From Reichenbachiella ulvae (GTDB lineage Bacteria; Bacteroidota; Bacteroidia; Cytophagales; Cyclobacteriaceae): 64,000 nt of DNA. The stretch is from the NCBI RefSeq assembly GCF_025833875.1, contig NZ_JAOYOD010000001.1, positions 2,418,001 through 2,482,000 of the forward strand, given 5' to 3'. The notes under the pieces were generated by a model. It was not told the origin of the DNA, made no database searches, and saw nothing but the letters and a program-made list of their open reading frames with translations. This document shows, piece after piece, positions 16,251 to 25,146 of the stretch. Made by a program: the position numbers and the translations under genes. Position 1 is the stretch's first letter; each line of letters begins with the position of its first letter.

Positions 16251-16661
16251 TCACGGGTGCGCCGCTACCCAGACCTCTCCATCCTCGAAGATTTCCTTTT
16301 TCCAGATCGGTACTGTTTTCTTAAGTTCGTCAATGATGAATTTACAGGCCTGAAAGGCATGCTCCCGATGAGGAGTCGACACGGCGATGACCACTGCCTC
16401 CTCACCGATCTCTACTGTTCCTACCCGATGCACGATCGCATAATTCAAAATGCCCCATTGGCTACAGGCACGGTCTGCAATCTTCTGCAGCTCCTTGATC
16501 GCCATGGGTTCGTAGGCTTCAAAGTCCAGACGCAGTACCTTTTTGCCTTTGGTTTGGTTGCGAGTCGTCCCTATGAAAACATCTATGGCTCCTCCCCCAT
16601 CGTCTTTGACCGATTCGATCAGGGCCAGCGTATCTATCTTATGGTTTACAATCTGAATCAT
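16251..16661 (-). CDS. moaE: Molybdopterin synthase catalytic subunit MoaE
   Basis: 136 residues. It transfers sulfur from MoaD thiocarboxylate to cPMP to form molybdopterin. Motifs seen: GAIDVFIGTTRNQTKGKKVL, LDFEAYEPMAIKEL, IVHRVGTVEIGEEAVVIAVS (the HRxGxxxxGE segment), STPHREHAFQACKFIIDELK and the catalytic-lysine tail VPIWKKEIFEDGEVWV. Its ATG overlaps the moaD stop as ATGA (16658-16661), so the two subunits are translationally coupled, as in many bacteria. Confidence 0.95.
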   Translation of the reverse strand: MIQIVNHKIDTLALIESVKDDGGGAIDVFIGTTRNQTKGKKVLRLDFEAYEPMAIKELQKIADRACSQWGILNYAIVHRVGTVEIGEEAVVIAVSTPHREHAFQACKFIIDELKKTVPIWKKEIFEDGEVWVAAHP

Positions 16662-16900
16662 CCGCCACTCACCGGAGGTATGATCGCCAGTTCATCCCCA
16701 CTTTTGATTTGATAATCATCTTCTACATAATCTTCATTGACAGCCAGCACCACGGATTTGAGCTGCTTTAACCCCTCATATCTGTCCTTGAGCAAAGACA
16801 TAACTTCAGCCACAGTCTCTCCTCCTTTCAGATCCAGTTTGATCGTCCTATCCCCAAACAAATCCCGGGCAATCCCAAAAGCTAAAATGGTAATGGTCAT
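16658..16900 (-). CDS. moaD: Molybdopterin synthase sulfur-carrier subunit MoaD
   Basis: 80 residues from ATG 16900. An in-frame TTG at 16906 lies only a few bases from the expected transcription start. It is a ubiquitin-like beta-grasp protein with the required terminal Gly-Gly (IIPPVSGG), which is adenylylated and thiocarboxylated before sulfur transfer. The core ITILAFGIARDLFGDRTIKL and VVLAVNEDYVEDDYQIKSGD match the family. An exact -7 box on the minus strand (16917-16924) sits directly upstream. The MoaD-activating enzyme MoeB is not in the window. Confidence 0.93.
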   Translation of the reverse strand: MTITILAFGIARDLFGDRTIKLDLKGGETVAEVMSLLKDRYEGLKQLKSVVLAVNEDYVEDDYQIKSGDELAIIPPVSGG

Positions 16901-16916
16901 AAGCAATATTTGAAGT

Positions 16917-16924
16917 CAAATATA
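16917..16924 (-). promoter_or_regulatory. -7 promoter box of moaD-moaE
   Basis: On the minus strand this reads TATATTTG, an exact TAnnTTTG. The start point would be near 16912, about 12 bases before the moaD ATG at 16900. Confidence 0.55.
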
Positions 16925-17019
16925 TAATCATCTTTAATAGGATGGTCATATATCAGGAAAAATGGCAACAAAATGACAGCTTCTTTAGACGAAAGCTCAA
17001 AGAAACAGTAATTTTAAGC

Positions 17020-17382
17020 ATGAAATTAAGAATACTAAACAACTCCATCAGGTTAAGAGTGAGCCAAAGTGAAGTAGATCAGTTTGAGCAAACGGGAAAG
17101 GTTTCGGGGCGCACTGATTTTGGAAACCAAAGTTTAGTATACACCCTTGCAATCAAGGAGGGTATTTCTAAGATCGACTCAAGTTTTGAAAACAATGAGA
17201 TCATCATCTTCGTTCCTACTTCAGAGGCCAAAGCCTGGTTAAATCCAGAGAATGTTGGTTTCAGAAACGAGGAAGGTTCGGATCTCAAAATCTTGGTAGA
17301 GAAAGATTTTCAATGCCTTCACAAGCGACCCGACGAAGATGAGTCAGACAGCTTTCCTAACCCACAGGCGATCCAAAACTAA
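17020..17382 (+). CDS. Small uncharacterised protein in the moaA operon
   Basis: 120 residues from ATG 17020. The frame is open further upstream to 16942, but the segment before this ATG does not look like protein, and KLRILNNSIRLRVSQSEVDQ is a natural N-terminus. The protein is mostly beta with conserved-looking turns (RTDFGNQSLVYTL, IIIFVPTSEAKAWLNPENVG) and ends in a His/Cys and acid-rich tail (FQCLHKRPDEDESD) that might bind metal. It lies five bases before the moaA start. I recall a similar small Bacteroidota family (a DUF near molybdopterin genes), but cannot verify the name. A role in cofactor handling is inferred only from position. Confidence 0.7.
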   Translation: MKLRILNNSIRLRVSQSEVDQFEQTGKVSGRTDFGNQSLVYTLAIKEGISKIDSSFENNEIIIFVPTSEAKAWLNPENVGFRNEEGSDLKILVEKDFQCLHKRPDEDESDSFPNPQAIQN

Positions 17383-17387
17383 AGCAA

Positions 17388-18392
17388 TTGCAAAAACAGC
17401 AGCACATACTCACCGACAACTGGGGCAGACAGATGGACTACCTAAGGATAGCCATCACCGATCGCTGCAACCTGCGCTGTTTCTATTGCATGCCCGAAGA
17501 GGGAATCCATTACCTTCCTAAAAAGGAATTGCTCACTTATGAGGAGATATTGAGGCTAACGCAAATATTCTCGTCACTAGGAGTCAAAAAAGTCAGAATC
17601 ACAGGCGGTGAACCTTTCATTAGAAAAGACCTGATGCATCTATTAAAGGGCATTAAAGCCATAGAAGGTATCGAATCGCTCAACATCACCACCAATGGGG
17701 TATTGACAGAGTCGTTTATACCTGAGATGAAAGAGCTAGGGATTAACCATGTCAATTTGAGTCTGGACAGCCTGGATCCAGAAAACTTCTTTCGGATCAC
17801 CAGGAGAAACGAATACCAAAAGGTCATGAGTACCTTGGACGCCCTACTCTCGCACGGTATTCATACCAAAATCAACATGGTAGTGATGAATGGTAAAAAT
17901 GAAGGTGAAATCATCAGCATGGCCGAACTGGCCCGTCACAAAAACATCGAAGTACGATTCATCGAGGAGATGCCCTTTAACGGTAGTGAGACACAGCAGT
18001 CAAAAATCTGGAGTGCTCCCCAAATCCTCGAGACGCTCCGATCACACTATCCCAATTTGACAGCTATCCAGGGAGATCCGCATGCCCCAGCTACTCAATA
18101 TACTTCGCCAGAGCTCAACGGCAGCATAGGCATCATTGCAGCCTATAGTCGAAGCTTCTGCCACGGTTGCAACCGCATACGACTGACCGCTACCGGTACA
18201 ATCAAAAATTGTCTTTATGATAATGGGGTACTGGATCTAAAAGAGCTGATGAGATCGGGGACATCTGATGATCAAATCAAAGAAACACTGATCAGCACTG
18301 TAAAAAAGAAAGAAAAAGACGGAATCATAGCAGAAGCCAATCGCCAAAACGATGCTGGCATCACCGAATCTATGTCAACTATTGGAGGTTGA
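17388..18392 (+). CDS. moaA: GTP 3',8-cyclase MoaA (radical SAM)
   Basis: 334 residues. It converts GTP to 3',8-cyclo-7,8-dihydro-GTP, the first step of cofactor synthesis. The radical SAM motif CNLRCFYC gives cysteines at 27, 31 and 34. The second cluster is formed by FCHGCNRIRLTATG and the following NCLY (cysteines near 257, 260 and 274). The conserved terminal Gly-Gly is present (MSTIGG). A TTG at 17388 is chosen because it includes ILTDNWGRQMDYLRI, the family N-terminus; the first in-frame ATG at 17433 would remove it. It follows the 120-residue protein by five bases. Confidence 0.93.
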   Translation: MQKQQHILTDNWGRQMDYLRIAITDRCNLRCFYCMPEEGIHYLPKKELLTYEEILRLTQIFSSLGVKKVRITGGEPFIRKDLMHLLKGIKAIEGIESLNITTNGVLTESFIPEMKELGINHVNLSLDSLDPENFFRITRRNEYQKVMSTLDALLSHGIHTKINMVVMNGKNEGEIISMAELARHKNIEVRFIEEMPFNGSETQQSKIWSAPQILETLRSHYPNLTAIQGDPHAPATQYTSPELNGSIGIIAAYSRSFCHGCNRIRLTATGTIKNCLYDNGVLDLKELMRSGTSDDQIKETLISTVKKKEKDGIIAEANRQNDAGITESMSTIGG

Positions 18393-18397
18393 TCGAA

Positions 18398-19153
18398 TCA
18401 GAATATGTTTCTGACAGATATCAAGGCCTCTTCTTCGAGACTTTCAAATTTCTTGTCCGCATACTTGTAAAACTTCACTGCCAATATCAATGCGGTAGAA
18501 GCATTTTGAGAGATCGGGCCGCTTTCCAACAATCTCAAATGAGCAGTCATTGGTTGCGTAGAAGTCTTCAAAATAGGAAGCATTTGTGATTCAAAACTAC
18601 CAAACTTACCATCCGATTTAGGCGCCAGCATTTCAAACACCTCCGACTTTCTCACAAAATCAGAAACGGCTACCAATCTCGCCTCGATTTTGAAGTTAGT
18701 TGCTTCAGCAGGAACCTTGATGTCGTTTTTCGGAATGAAAGAAGGAATATGAACGATGGCATGTCCTTTGTGTGATCCTGATCGGATACAAATCTTAGTA
18801 TTTACCGATTCATCAAAACTTCTCTTTTCATTCAGATCAAAACCAACTACCTCGTTAGCAGCGTGCTCTAGAGAAAGTTTGCCCAGTGCTTCTAAAGTAG
18901 TATTGATTTTAGAAGCCAACTTCTGTTGACTGTAGTTACTGGTGAGTGTAGAGAGCTCACGACCCAGACCCAAATGAATGGCCTGACTCATGTGAGTTGC
19001 CACGGCGAACTTATTTTTCTCAGACGGCTTTTCTTCAATGGTTGAATCCGCAGCTGAGGACCGACCATAGATATTAGATGGACTCGAAACTGAACTCGAA
19101 CCCAATCCCTCTGTGTAGAAATAAGTACTGCGTAACTCTAAGTTTGACGACAT
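18398..19153 (-). CDS. Uncharacterised 251-residue protein
   Basis: No signal peptide or membrane segment. The first 50 residues are Ser-rich and look disordered. A helical section follows (HMSQAIHLGLGRELSTLTSN, NTTLEALGKLSLEHAANEVV), then a beta-rich region with HKGHAIVHIPSFIPKND and ATNFKIEARLVAVSDFV, and a helical end (GPISQNASTALILAVKFYKY). The length and smooth codon use support a real gene. I do not recognise the family. It ends six bases past the moaA stop in convergent orientation. Two related palindromes lie in the 212-base region upstream and may control it. Confidence 0.65.
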   Translation of the reverse strand: MSSNLELRSTYFYTEGLGSSSVSSPSNIYGRSSAADSTIEEKPSEKNKFAVATHMSQAIHLGLGRELSTLTSNYSQQKLASKINTTLEALGKLSLEHAANEVVGFDLNEKRSFDESVNTKICIRSGSHKGHAIVHIPSFIPKNDIKVPAEATNFKIEARLVAVSDFVRKSEVFEMLAPKSDGKFGSFESQMLPILKTSTQPMTAHLRLLESGPISQNASTALILAVKFYKYADKKFESLEEEALISVRNIF

Positions 19154-19174
19154 AGCTGTATGGTAGATTAAGGT

Positions 19175-19293
19175 CTATAAAATTGCTTTTATAGGTAGTA
19201 ATAATTTTTCTCACTGTGAATATAAAAAATTAATTCAAGAACACAACACGAAACACCTTAATATCAGGCATTTATAGGTACTAAATCCTATAA
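19175..19293. promoter_or_regulatory. Two related palindromes with a shared TTTATAGGTAsTAA motif
   Basis: The first is CTATAAAA-TTGC-TTTTATAG (19175-19194), perfect 8-bp arms. The second is TTATAGG (19272-19278) and CCTATAA (19287-19293). Downstream of each left half the same sequence recurs: TTTATAGGTAGTAA (19188-19201) and TTTATAGGTACTAA (19271-19284), identical but for one base. The spacing from the ATG at 19153 and the duplication are what a pair of operators would look like. No regulator is adjacent. Confidence 0.45.
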
Positions 19294-19365
19294 TTTTACG
19301 CAAAAACACTATAACACAAACAGCTAACTGCGAAAAGGCAGAAGAACCTGCCCGTTTTTGAACTT

Positions 19366-20058
19366 TCAACCAAAATCCTTGCGAATTTTCTCTATCGCCT
19401 TCACCACACCTGTGCTGGCCTTTTCTTCGTAGCAATAAAGTTGCTTATAACTGGGCAACTCCGGCATAGCCGGATCAATGACAAACTTGGGAATATTTAA
19501 CTTGGCATACTGCAGCAGACTAGCCGCAGGATAGACTACCAAAGAGGTCCCGACCACCATAAAAATATCTGCATCCATAGCCTCCCTGATACCTGCTTCC
19601 ATCATAGGTACCATCTCGCCAAACCAAACAATATGAGGCCTGAGTTGCGCGCCCTTCTCACAGGTATCGCCCCAGTTGAGCTCCCATCCTTCCATATCAT
19701 ACACCAGCCTTTCGTCCGCTGTACTTCGGGACTTGAATAGCTCCCCATGAAGATGGATCACGTACTTAGAACCCGCTTTCTCATGTAGGTTATCTACATT
19801 TTGAGTCACGATGCTAACTTCAAAATCTTTCTCCAGGTCTACCAAAGCCAGATGGCCTTCATTAGGCTCGGCAGTCAAGGCTTGTTTTCTCCTTTGATTG
19901 TAAAAATCCAATACCAGCTCAGGGTTCCTGTCCCAGCCCTGTGGAGAGGCCACCTCCATTACATCATGTCCTTCCCACAGCCCATTGGAATCTCTAAAGG
20001 TACGGATACCGCTCTCGGCGCTAATCCCAGCACCAGTCAAAACCACTATTTTCTTCAT
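19366..20058 (-). CDS. Sir2-family NAD-dependent protein deacylase lacking the zinc cysteines
   Basis: 230 residues. It removes acyl groups from lysine using NAD. The NAD site is clear: LTGAGISAESGIRTFRDSNG at the N-terminus, then TQNVDNLHEKAG and the catalytic histidine in HLHGELF; WFGEMVP and MVVGTSLVVYPAA follow. The small zinc-ribbon insert normally has four cysteines; here the segment KSRSTADERLVYDME and GDTCEKGAQLRPHIVWFG has a single cysteine, so zinc is unlikely. Such zinc-less forms exist in Bacteroidota, so this may be normal for the lineage. Next to pta-ackA it could counter acetyl-phosphate-driven protein acetylation, but that is inference from position. Confidence 0.88.
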   Translation of the reverse strand: MKKIVVLTGAGISAESGIRTFRDSNGLWEGHDVMEVASPQGWDRNPELVLDFYNQRRKQALTAEPNEGHLALVDLEKDFEVSIVTQNVDNLHEKAGSKYVIHLHGELFKSRSTADERLVYDMEGWELNWGDTCEKGAQLRPHIVWFGEMVPMMEAGIREAMDADIFMVVGTSLVVYPAASLLQYAKLNIPKFVIDPAMPELPSYKQLYCYEEKASTGVVKAIEKIRKDFG

Positions 20059-20188
20059 AGAATTATTCCTAATTAGTTAATATCTTGCTCCTGATATTCA
20101 TTAGACCAAGGTGTGATCTACGTCACCTAAACTTAATTATTTTCGCTCTAACCTTGCAACCAACAAGGAAAACAACCCCAAATAACAA

Positions 20189-22297
20189 ATGTCAAATTCT
20201 GTTTTTATTTCGACAATAGAACCCAATACAGGTAAATCTCTCATTTCATTAGGCTTGATGGAGCTTCTTTTAAGAAAGACTTCAAAAATTGGATACTTCC
20301 GCCCCATCATCAAAGGCAAACAAAAAAGAAGGGATTATCATACCGAACTAATTCTGTCCTATTTCAATCTGGATCAAGATTATGAAGACACCTATGTCTT
20401 TTCAGGTGATCAGGTCAACAATATGTTAGGATCAGGTCAGTTCGAAAAAGTAATTGATCAGATACTGGAGCAATACAAAAAACTAGAACAAAAGTATGAC
20501 TTCATCCTCGTAGAGGGAACCGACTTTGTTGGTGAGAACATAGCTTTTGAATTTGAACTGAATGCGGCCATTGCCAAAAACCTGGGTAGCCCGATTCTCA
20601 TCGTAGGTACGGGTCAAAACAAAAGCCCTGAGGAAGCAACGAGCGCACTCAAATTTGCACTGGATTCCTTCGAAGAAGAAGAGTGTGAGGTAATAGGTGC
20701 TATCATCAACCGCGTTGAAGAAACGACAGCCGAATCCTTTAAAGCTACCTTGAAAAAGAAACTAGGGGGAACAGGTAAAAACAAAGAGCTGTCCGTTATC
20801 CCAGACAACAGCATCTTGAGTAGTCCAAGTGTTGCAGAGATTGCAGAGCAAATCAACGCCAAAATACTATTTGGTACGGAGTACATGCACAAGCAGATCG
20901 TCAGTCGATACTCTGTAGCTGGTATGACGCTTTCTAACTACCTGACCTTCCTGACGGAAAATTGTGCCGTGGTGGCTTCCGCTGACCGTGCAGAGATTAT
21001 CATGGGAGCCTTGCAAGCTCACCAGTCTAAGAACTTCCCCAACATCTCTGCCATCATCCTGACAGGTGGATTTGATCTACCTGAGCCGATTTATCATCTA
21101 TTGAAAGGGCTGGAGACTACAGTCCCTATTTTGAAGGTGACACCTAACACCTTTCAAACTGCGATCGATCTAAACAACGTAAAATCCAATTTGTCTCTCG
21201 AGAACCCAGACAAAATCAAATTGGCTCTGAAGTATTTCAATGATCAGATCGACGCGACCAATCTGGAAAACAAAATCATCAGTGTCAAACCGAGAGGGAT
21301 GACACCAAAGATGTTCAAATACAGCCTGAACCAAATGGCTTACTCTAACAAGATGCACATCGTTTTACCGGAGGGAAATGACGAACGCATATTGAGAGCA
21401 GCAGAGCAGCTTCAAGCCATGAACATTGTCGAACTAACGCTCCTATATAGAAATCCAGAGGAAGTCATCAACAAAATCAAAACGATGGGTCTCAACCTGG
21501 ATTTGGACAAGGTGCATGTGATGGCTCCTGCCTCTTCCCCTAACTTCAAGAAGTATGTCAATCAGCTTTTCGAATACAGAAAGGCCAAAGGCATCACTAT
21601 GGAAATAGCAGAAGACCTGATGAACGATGTATCCTATTTTGGCACCATGATGGTACAAATGGGAGATGCTGATGGCATGGTATCTGGTGCAGTCAACACG
21701 ACGCAGCACACCATCAGACCTGCCCTCCAGTTCGTCAAAACAAAACCGGGTATCAAAGTGGTCTCTTCAGTCTTCTTCATGTGCCTGGAGCACCGTGTCT
21801 TGGTCTATGGTGACTGTGCAGTCAACCCTAATCCTACAGCCGAACAATTGGCTGAGATAGCGGTTTCATCTGCCGAAACAGCCAAAGCCTTTGGGGTGGA
21901 ACCAAGAGTAGCCATGCTATCTTACTCTTCCGGATCATCTGGAAAAGGCGAGGAAGTCGAAAAGGTGAGAAAAGCCACAGCCATTGCCAAGGAATTGGCA
22001 CCTCATATGATGATCGAAGGGCCGATCCAATATGATGCTGCGGTGGATCCAGAGGTAGGCAAGAAGAAAATGCCAGATTCTGAGGTTGCGGGTCAGGCCA
22101 CTGTATTGATCTTCCCTGATCTGAATACGGGCAACAATACTTATAAGGCTGTACAGCGGGAAACTGGCGCCATAGCCATAGGACCGGTATTACAAGGACT
22201 CAACAAACCGGTAAATGACTTGAGTAGAGGATGTACTGTAGAGGATATCGTCAACACGGTAATCATCACGGCCATCCAATCACAAAACACGAATTAA
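20189..22297 (+). CDS. pta: Phosphate acetyltransferase, long form
   Basis: 702 residues, close to the usual size of the long Pta. It interconverts acetyl-CoA and acetyl phosphate. Residues 1-220 are a BioD-like P-loop domain (VFISTIEPNTGKSLISLGLM), about 220-340 a DRTGG domain (AEIIMGALQAHQSKNFPNIS), and about 370-702 the catalytic PTA_PTB domain (HIVLPEGNDERILRAAEQLQ, DGMVSGAVNTTQHTIRPALQ, AMLSYSSGSSGKGEEVEKVR, GQATVLIFPDLNTGNNTYKA). ackA follows after 52 bases. A near-match promoter (TAACCTTG, 20149-20156) lies 33 bases before the ATG. Confidence 0.96.
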   Translation: MSNSVFISTIEPNTGKSLISLGLMELLLRKTSKIGYFRPIIKGKQKRRDYHTELILSYFNLDQDYEDTYVFSGDQVNNMLGSGQFEKVIDQILEQYKKLEQKYDFILVEGTDFVGENIAFEFELNAAIAKNLGSPILIVGTGQNKSPEEATSALKFALDSFEEEECEVIGAIINRVEETTAESFKATLKKKLGGTGKNKELSVIPDNSILSSPSVAEIAEQINAKILFGTEYMHKQIVSRYSVAGMTLSNYLTFLTENCAVVASADRAEIIMGALQAHQSKNFPNISAIILTGGFDLPEPIYHLLKGLETTVPILKVTPNTFQTAIDLNNVKSNLSLENPDKIKLALKYFNDQIDATNLENKIISVKPRGMTPKMFKYSLNQMAYSNKMHIVLPEGNDERILRAAEQLQAMNIVELTLLYRNPEEVINKIKTMGLNLDLDKVHVMAPASSPNFKKYVNQLFEYRKAKGITMEIAEDLMNDVSYFGTMMVQMGDADGMVSGAVNTTQHTIRPALQFVKTKPGIKVVSSVFFMCLEHRVLVYGDCAVNPNPTAEQLAEIAVSSAETAKAFGVEPRVAMLSYSSGSSGKGEEVEKVRKATAIAKELAPHMMIEGPIQYDAAVDPEVGKKKMPDSEVAGQATVLIFPDLNTGNNTYKAVQRETGAIAIGPVLQGLNKPVNDLSRGCTVEDIVNTVIITAIQSQNTN

Positions 22298-22349
22298 TTA
22301 TCAAGAGACTCACGATCTCCTACTACTTAGACTAAAACATAGAACACGC

Positions 22350-23546
22350 ATGAAAATATTGGTTTTGAATTCCGGCAGTTCTTCACTGAAGTTCCAACTA
22401 TTCAATATGCCTGAAGGGGAAGTCCTCTGTGCAGGACTGGTTGAAAAAATCGGGGAAAAGGAAGGGAATCTAGAAATAACAGCTGGAGAAGAATCCATTG
22501 CTATTCAGGCTCCATTCTCAGACCATAAAGACGCCCTGAATCAGGTCGCCAAAAGTTTGATGGATCCTAAATTGGCCATTATCTCCTCTCCAGAAGAAAT
22601 AGATGCGGTTGGACACCGTGTTGTTCATGGAGGGGAAAGCTTCAGTGCTACTACACTGATAGACGAAGAAGTGAAAAACAAAATCAGAGACCTGATCCCA
22701 CTTGCTCCTTTGCACAACCCAGCGAACCTGCAAGGTATCGAAGTGGCAGAAAAAGTCTTTGAAGCGGCAAAACAATATGCAGTCTTTGATACAGCCTTTC
22801 ATTCTACGATTCCAGAATCGGCCTATCGCTTTGCTATACCCGAGGAGCTGTACAAGAAGTACGGAACCAGAGTCTATGGCTTCCATGGCACCTCTCACCG
22901 ATTCGTGTCGCGACAGGCCATAGAGCATCTCGGACTGGCCAATCAAGAGAGTAAAATCATCACCATTCATCTGGGCAATGGCTGTAGTATGGCGGCTATT
23001 AAAGATGGAAAGTGCATCGACACCTCCATGGGACTAGGCCCCCTCTCTGGCCTCATCATGGGCACACGATCTGGGGATATCGACCCTTCGGTCATATTCT
23101 ACCTCCTAGAGCAGGGATATGAAATCGAAGAGATCAAAAACATCCTAAACAAAAAGAGCGGTATGAAAGGCCTCACTGGAGACAATGACCTTCGCAACAT
23201 CAATGAAAGAGCCGCAAACGGGGACTCAGCAGCACAAACGGCTTTGGACATGTACAGCTACCGCATCAAAAAATACATCGGTTCTTATATAGCTGCTCTA
23301 GGCGGCCTGGACGCGATCGTATTCACTGCGGGAGTCGGAGAAAATGATGCTGCCACTAGAGCCAACAGCTGCCAGGGACTTGAGGCATTTGGCATCTCCA
23401 TCGACGAGACTGCAAACCAAATTCGAAGCAAAGAACTCCGTGAAATTCAAAATGGAAAGGTGAAGGTTTTGGTGATCCCAACTAACGAGGAATTCGAAAT
23501 CGCACGACAGAGTTATCAATTGAAACAAGGAGAAAATCCATATTAG
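22350..23546 (+). CDS. ackA: Acetate kinase
   Basis: 398 residues, normal length. It makes ATP and acetate from acetyl phosphate. Motifs of the acetokinase family: VLNSGSSSLKFQLF at the N-terminus (phosphate 1), VGHRVVHGGESF, YGFHGTSHRFVSRQA with the conserved H/R residues, IHLGNGCSMAAI, DTSMGLGPLSGLIMGTRSGD, IVFTAGVGEND and the closing VIPTNEEFEIA. It is second in the pta-ackA operon and completes acetate overflow metabolism. Confidence 0.97.
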   Translation: MKILVLNSGSSSLKFQLFNMPEGEVLCAGLVEKIGEKEGNLEITAGEESIAIQAPFSDHKDALNQVAKSLMDPKLAIISSPEEIDAVGHRVVHGGESFSATTLIDEEVKNKIRDLIPLAPLHNPANLQGIEVAEKVFEAAKQYAVFDTAFHSTIPESAYRFAIPEELYKKYGTRVYGFHGTSHRFVSRQAIEHLGLANQESKIITIHLGNGCSMAAIKDGKCIDTSMGLGPLSGLIMGTRSGDIDPSVIFYLLEQGYEIEEIKNILNKKSGMKGLTGDNDLRNINERAANGDSAAQTALDMYSYRIKKYIGSYIAALGGLDAIVFTAGVGENDAATRANSCQGLEAFGISIDETANQIRSKELREIQNGKVKVLVIPTNEEFEIARQSYQLKQGENPY

Positions 23547-23628
23547 ATCACAAAGCACTGAAACAAATAGATTTACATCCAGTATAATGTGATAATTTTC
23601 TTTTAAATTAGGAAAAATCCTTACCCAA

Positions 23629-24597
23629 ATGACACATTTCAGGACCGAACTATATATTGATGAAAACCCCGATAAAATAGAGTATGACTCTAAAATCTTA
23701 TCTATGGGTTCTGGCTTTACACGAGCTCTGTCCGATCCTTTGGCCAAGTATAACTTCAACATTGTTAGCAATCCCTATGGGACGATTTACAACCCGGTTT
23801 CGCTATTCAATTTGATTCGATTCACTGCCGAAAGGACTGACATCAATCAAAATTTCGTGACCGAAAAAGAAGGCTACTGGAACCATTTTGATTTTCACCC
23901 AAAGCAGAACTATGAAACTCGTGCAGAGCTCATCAACAGCCTTCAAGAGAAGGTTGATGAAACGCATGACTATTTCAAAAAAAGCGACTACCTCATACTT
24001 ACTCTGGGTTCGGCATTTGTCTACAAGCTAAACAGCAATAAAAAAATCGTAGCAAATTGCCATAGGGCCGATCAGAAATTGTTTTCCAAGGAATTGCTGT
24101 CCCCACAAACGATCGTTGATAGTTTCAGACAGATATACAAGTCCCTGAATGGAATTAAAAACATCATCCTGGTGGTCAGCCCAGTACAACATACCAAAGA
24201 CACCCTAACACTCAATGCCGTCAGCAAATCAGTACTTCGACTGGCAGCTCATATGATTGTCAATGAATTTCCTTATGTCAAGTACTTTCCTGCCTATGAA
24301 TTCCTACTTGGAGATCTGAGAGGCTATCAGTTCTATCAAAAGGATCTGATCCACCCAAATGAATTAGCTACGGATTATATCTTCAAAAAATTCGTTGAAG
24401 CTTATTTTCATAAAGATATCAAAGAGGACATCTTGTACATCGAGGACATGCTGAGCGAAATGCATCACGCCCCCTACAACCCTCAAAGCAAAGACTATCA
24501 AAAAACTTTGAGAGAAGCGATGAAGCGTCTAGACGGATTGACTGAAAAGATGGATCTTTCAGACATCCTGAACGACTTGAAAGGAAGGATGATTTAA
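23629..24597 (+). CDS. GSCFA-domain protein
   Basis: 322 residues, covering the whole GSCFA domain. The family signature near residue 25 reads SMGSGFTRALSDPL (GSCFA in most members), followed by NPYGTIYNPVSLFNLI, LTLGSAFVYKL, NCHRADQKLF, LVVSPVQHTKDTLTLNAVSK and YQKDLIHPNELATDYIFKKF. The layout (Gly-Ser block, G-x-N-like block and D-x-x-H) resembles SGNH-type hydrolases, with DLIHPN as the likely Asp/His pair. Catalytic activity has not been settled for the family. It lies 82 bases after ackA and overlaps the convergent small zinc-ribbon gene by four bases. Confidence 0.87.
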   Translation: MTHFRTELYIDENPDKIEYDSKILSMGSGFTRALSDPLAKYNFNIVSNPYGTIYNPVSLFNLIRFTAERTDINQNFVTEKEGYWNHFDFHPKQNYETRAELINSLQEKVDETHDYFKKSDYLILTLGSAFVYKLNSNKKIVANCHRADQKLFSKELLSPQTIVDSFRQIYKSLNGIKNIILVVSPVQHTKDTLTLNAVSKSVLRLAAHMIVNEFPYVKYFPAYEFLLGDLRGYQFYQKDLIHPNELATDYIFKKFVEAYFHKDIKEDILYIEDMLSEMHHAPYNPQSKDYQKTLREAMKRLDGLTEKMDLSDILNDLKGRMI

Positions 24598-24971
24598 TTA
24601 AAATCCTTTTTGACAATCAGCAAGACAAAGTCATCGTCTAACAACAAGTAGCCCTGATCATAACAATACCTATATTGTTGGCCTGATTTAGTAGTGTATA
24701 TACTTGTGTGATATTCAAAATCGAATCCTTTTTGCAAGAGCTTACTCTTCGGTAATTTGGTTTTACCATCCGGGTTCAAATCAAGCAGGATCCTGCGATT
24801 CTTCCTCAAGGTATTATTGATGTTTCTAACGAGGTTGACAGCATCCGAATTGCTTCGGTTGTTATAGGCGTTTCGGCAAGCATCCGAACAGAACTTCTTA
24901 TCCGCTCTACCAAAAACAGGTCTTTCACACTCGGGACATAGCCGGGGGTTGGTCGTTTCAGTCATAATCAC
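24594..24971 (-). CDS. Small zinc-ribbon protein
   Basis: 125 residues. The N-terminus carries a treble-clef-like C-x2-C ... C-x3-C pattern (cysteines in LCPEC and FCSDAC, residues about 12-33) with the FCSDACRNAYNNR segment found in small prokaryotic zinc ribbons. The remaining 90 residues are basic and beta-rich (KNRRILLDLNPDGKTKLPKS, DYHTS-like and YRYCYDQGYLLLDDDFVLLI). It may bind nucleic acid. It is tail-to-tail with the GSCFA gene. No named function. Confidence 0.75.
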   Translation of the reverse strand: MIMTETTNPRLCPECERPVFGRADKKFCSDACRNAYNNRSNSDAVNLVRNINNTLRKNRRILLDLNPDGKTKLPKSKLLQKGFDFEYHTSIYTTKSGQQYRYCYDQGYLLLDDDFVLLIVKKDFN

Positions 24972-25146
24972 AAACTACTGAATATCTGAAACATAAACAA
25001 CAACAAACGGTTACAATCGAATAAAATCGACTACAATCGTTTAACAACCGAATCCACTTGCACCCCTTTCTCACCTTTGTTTTGTCAAACGACAATTTCA
25101 TCTACCACTAAAGGTGAAATCTTTAATCACTTAATTATTAAACATC

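Noticed and set aside
24760..24780. GGGTTCAAATC, a tRNA T-loop-like string
   Set aside because: It is inside the zinc-ribbon coding sequence and has no cloverleaf around it.
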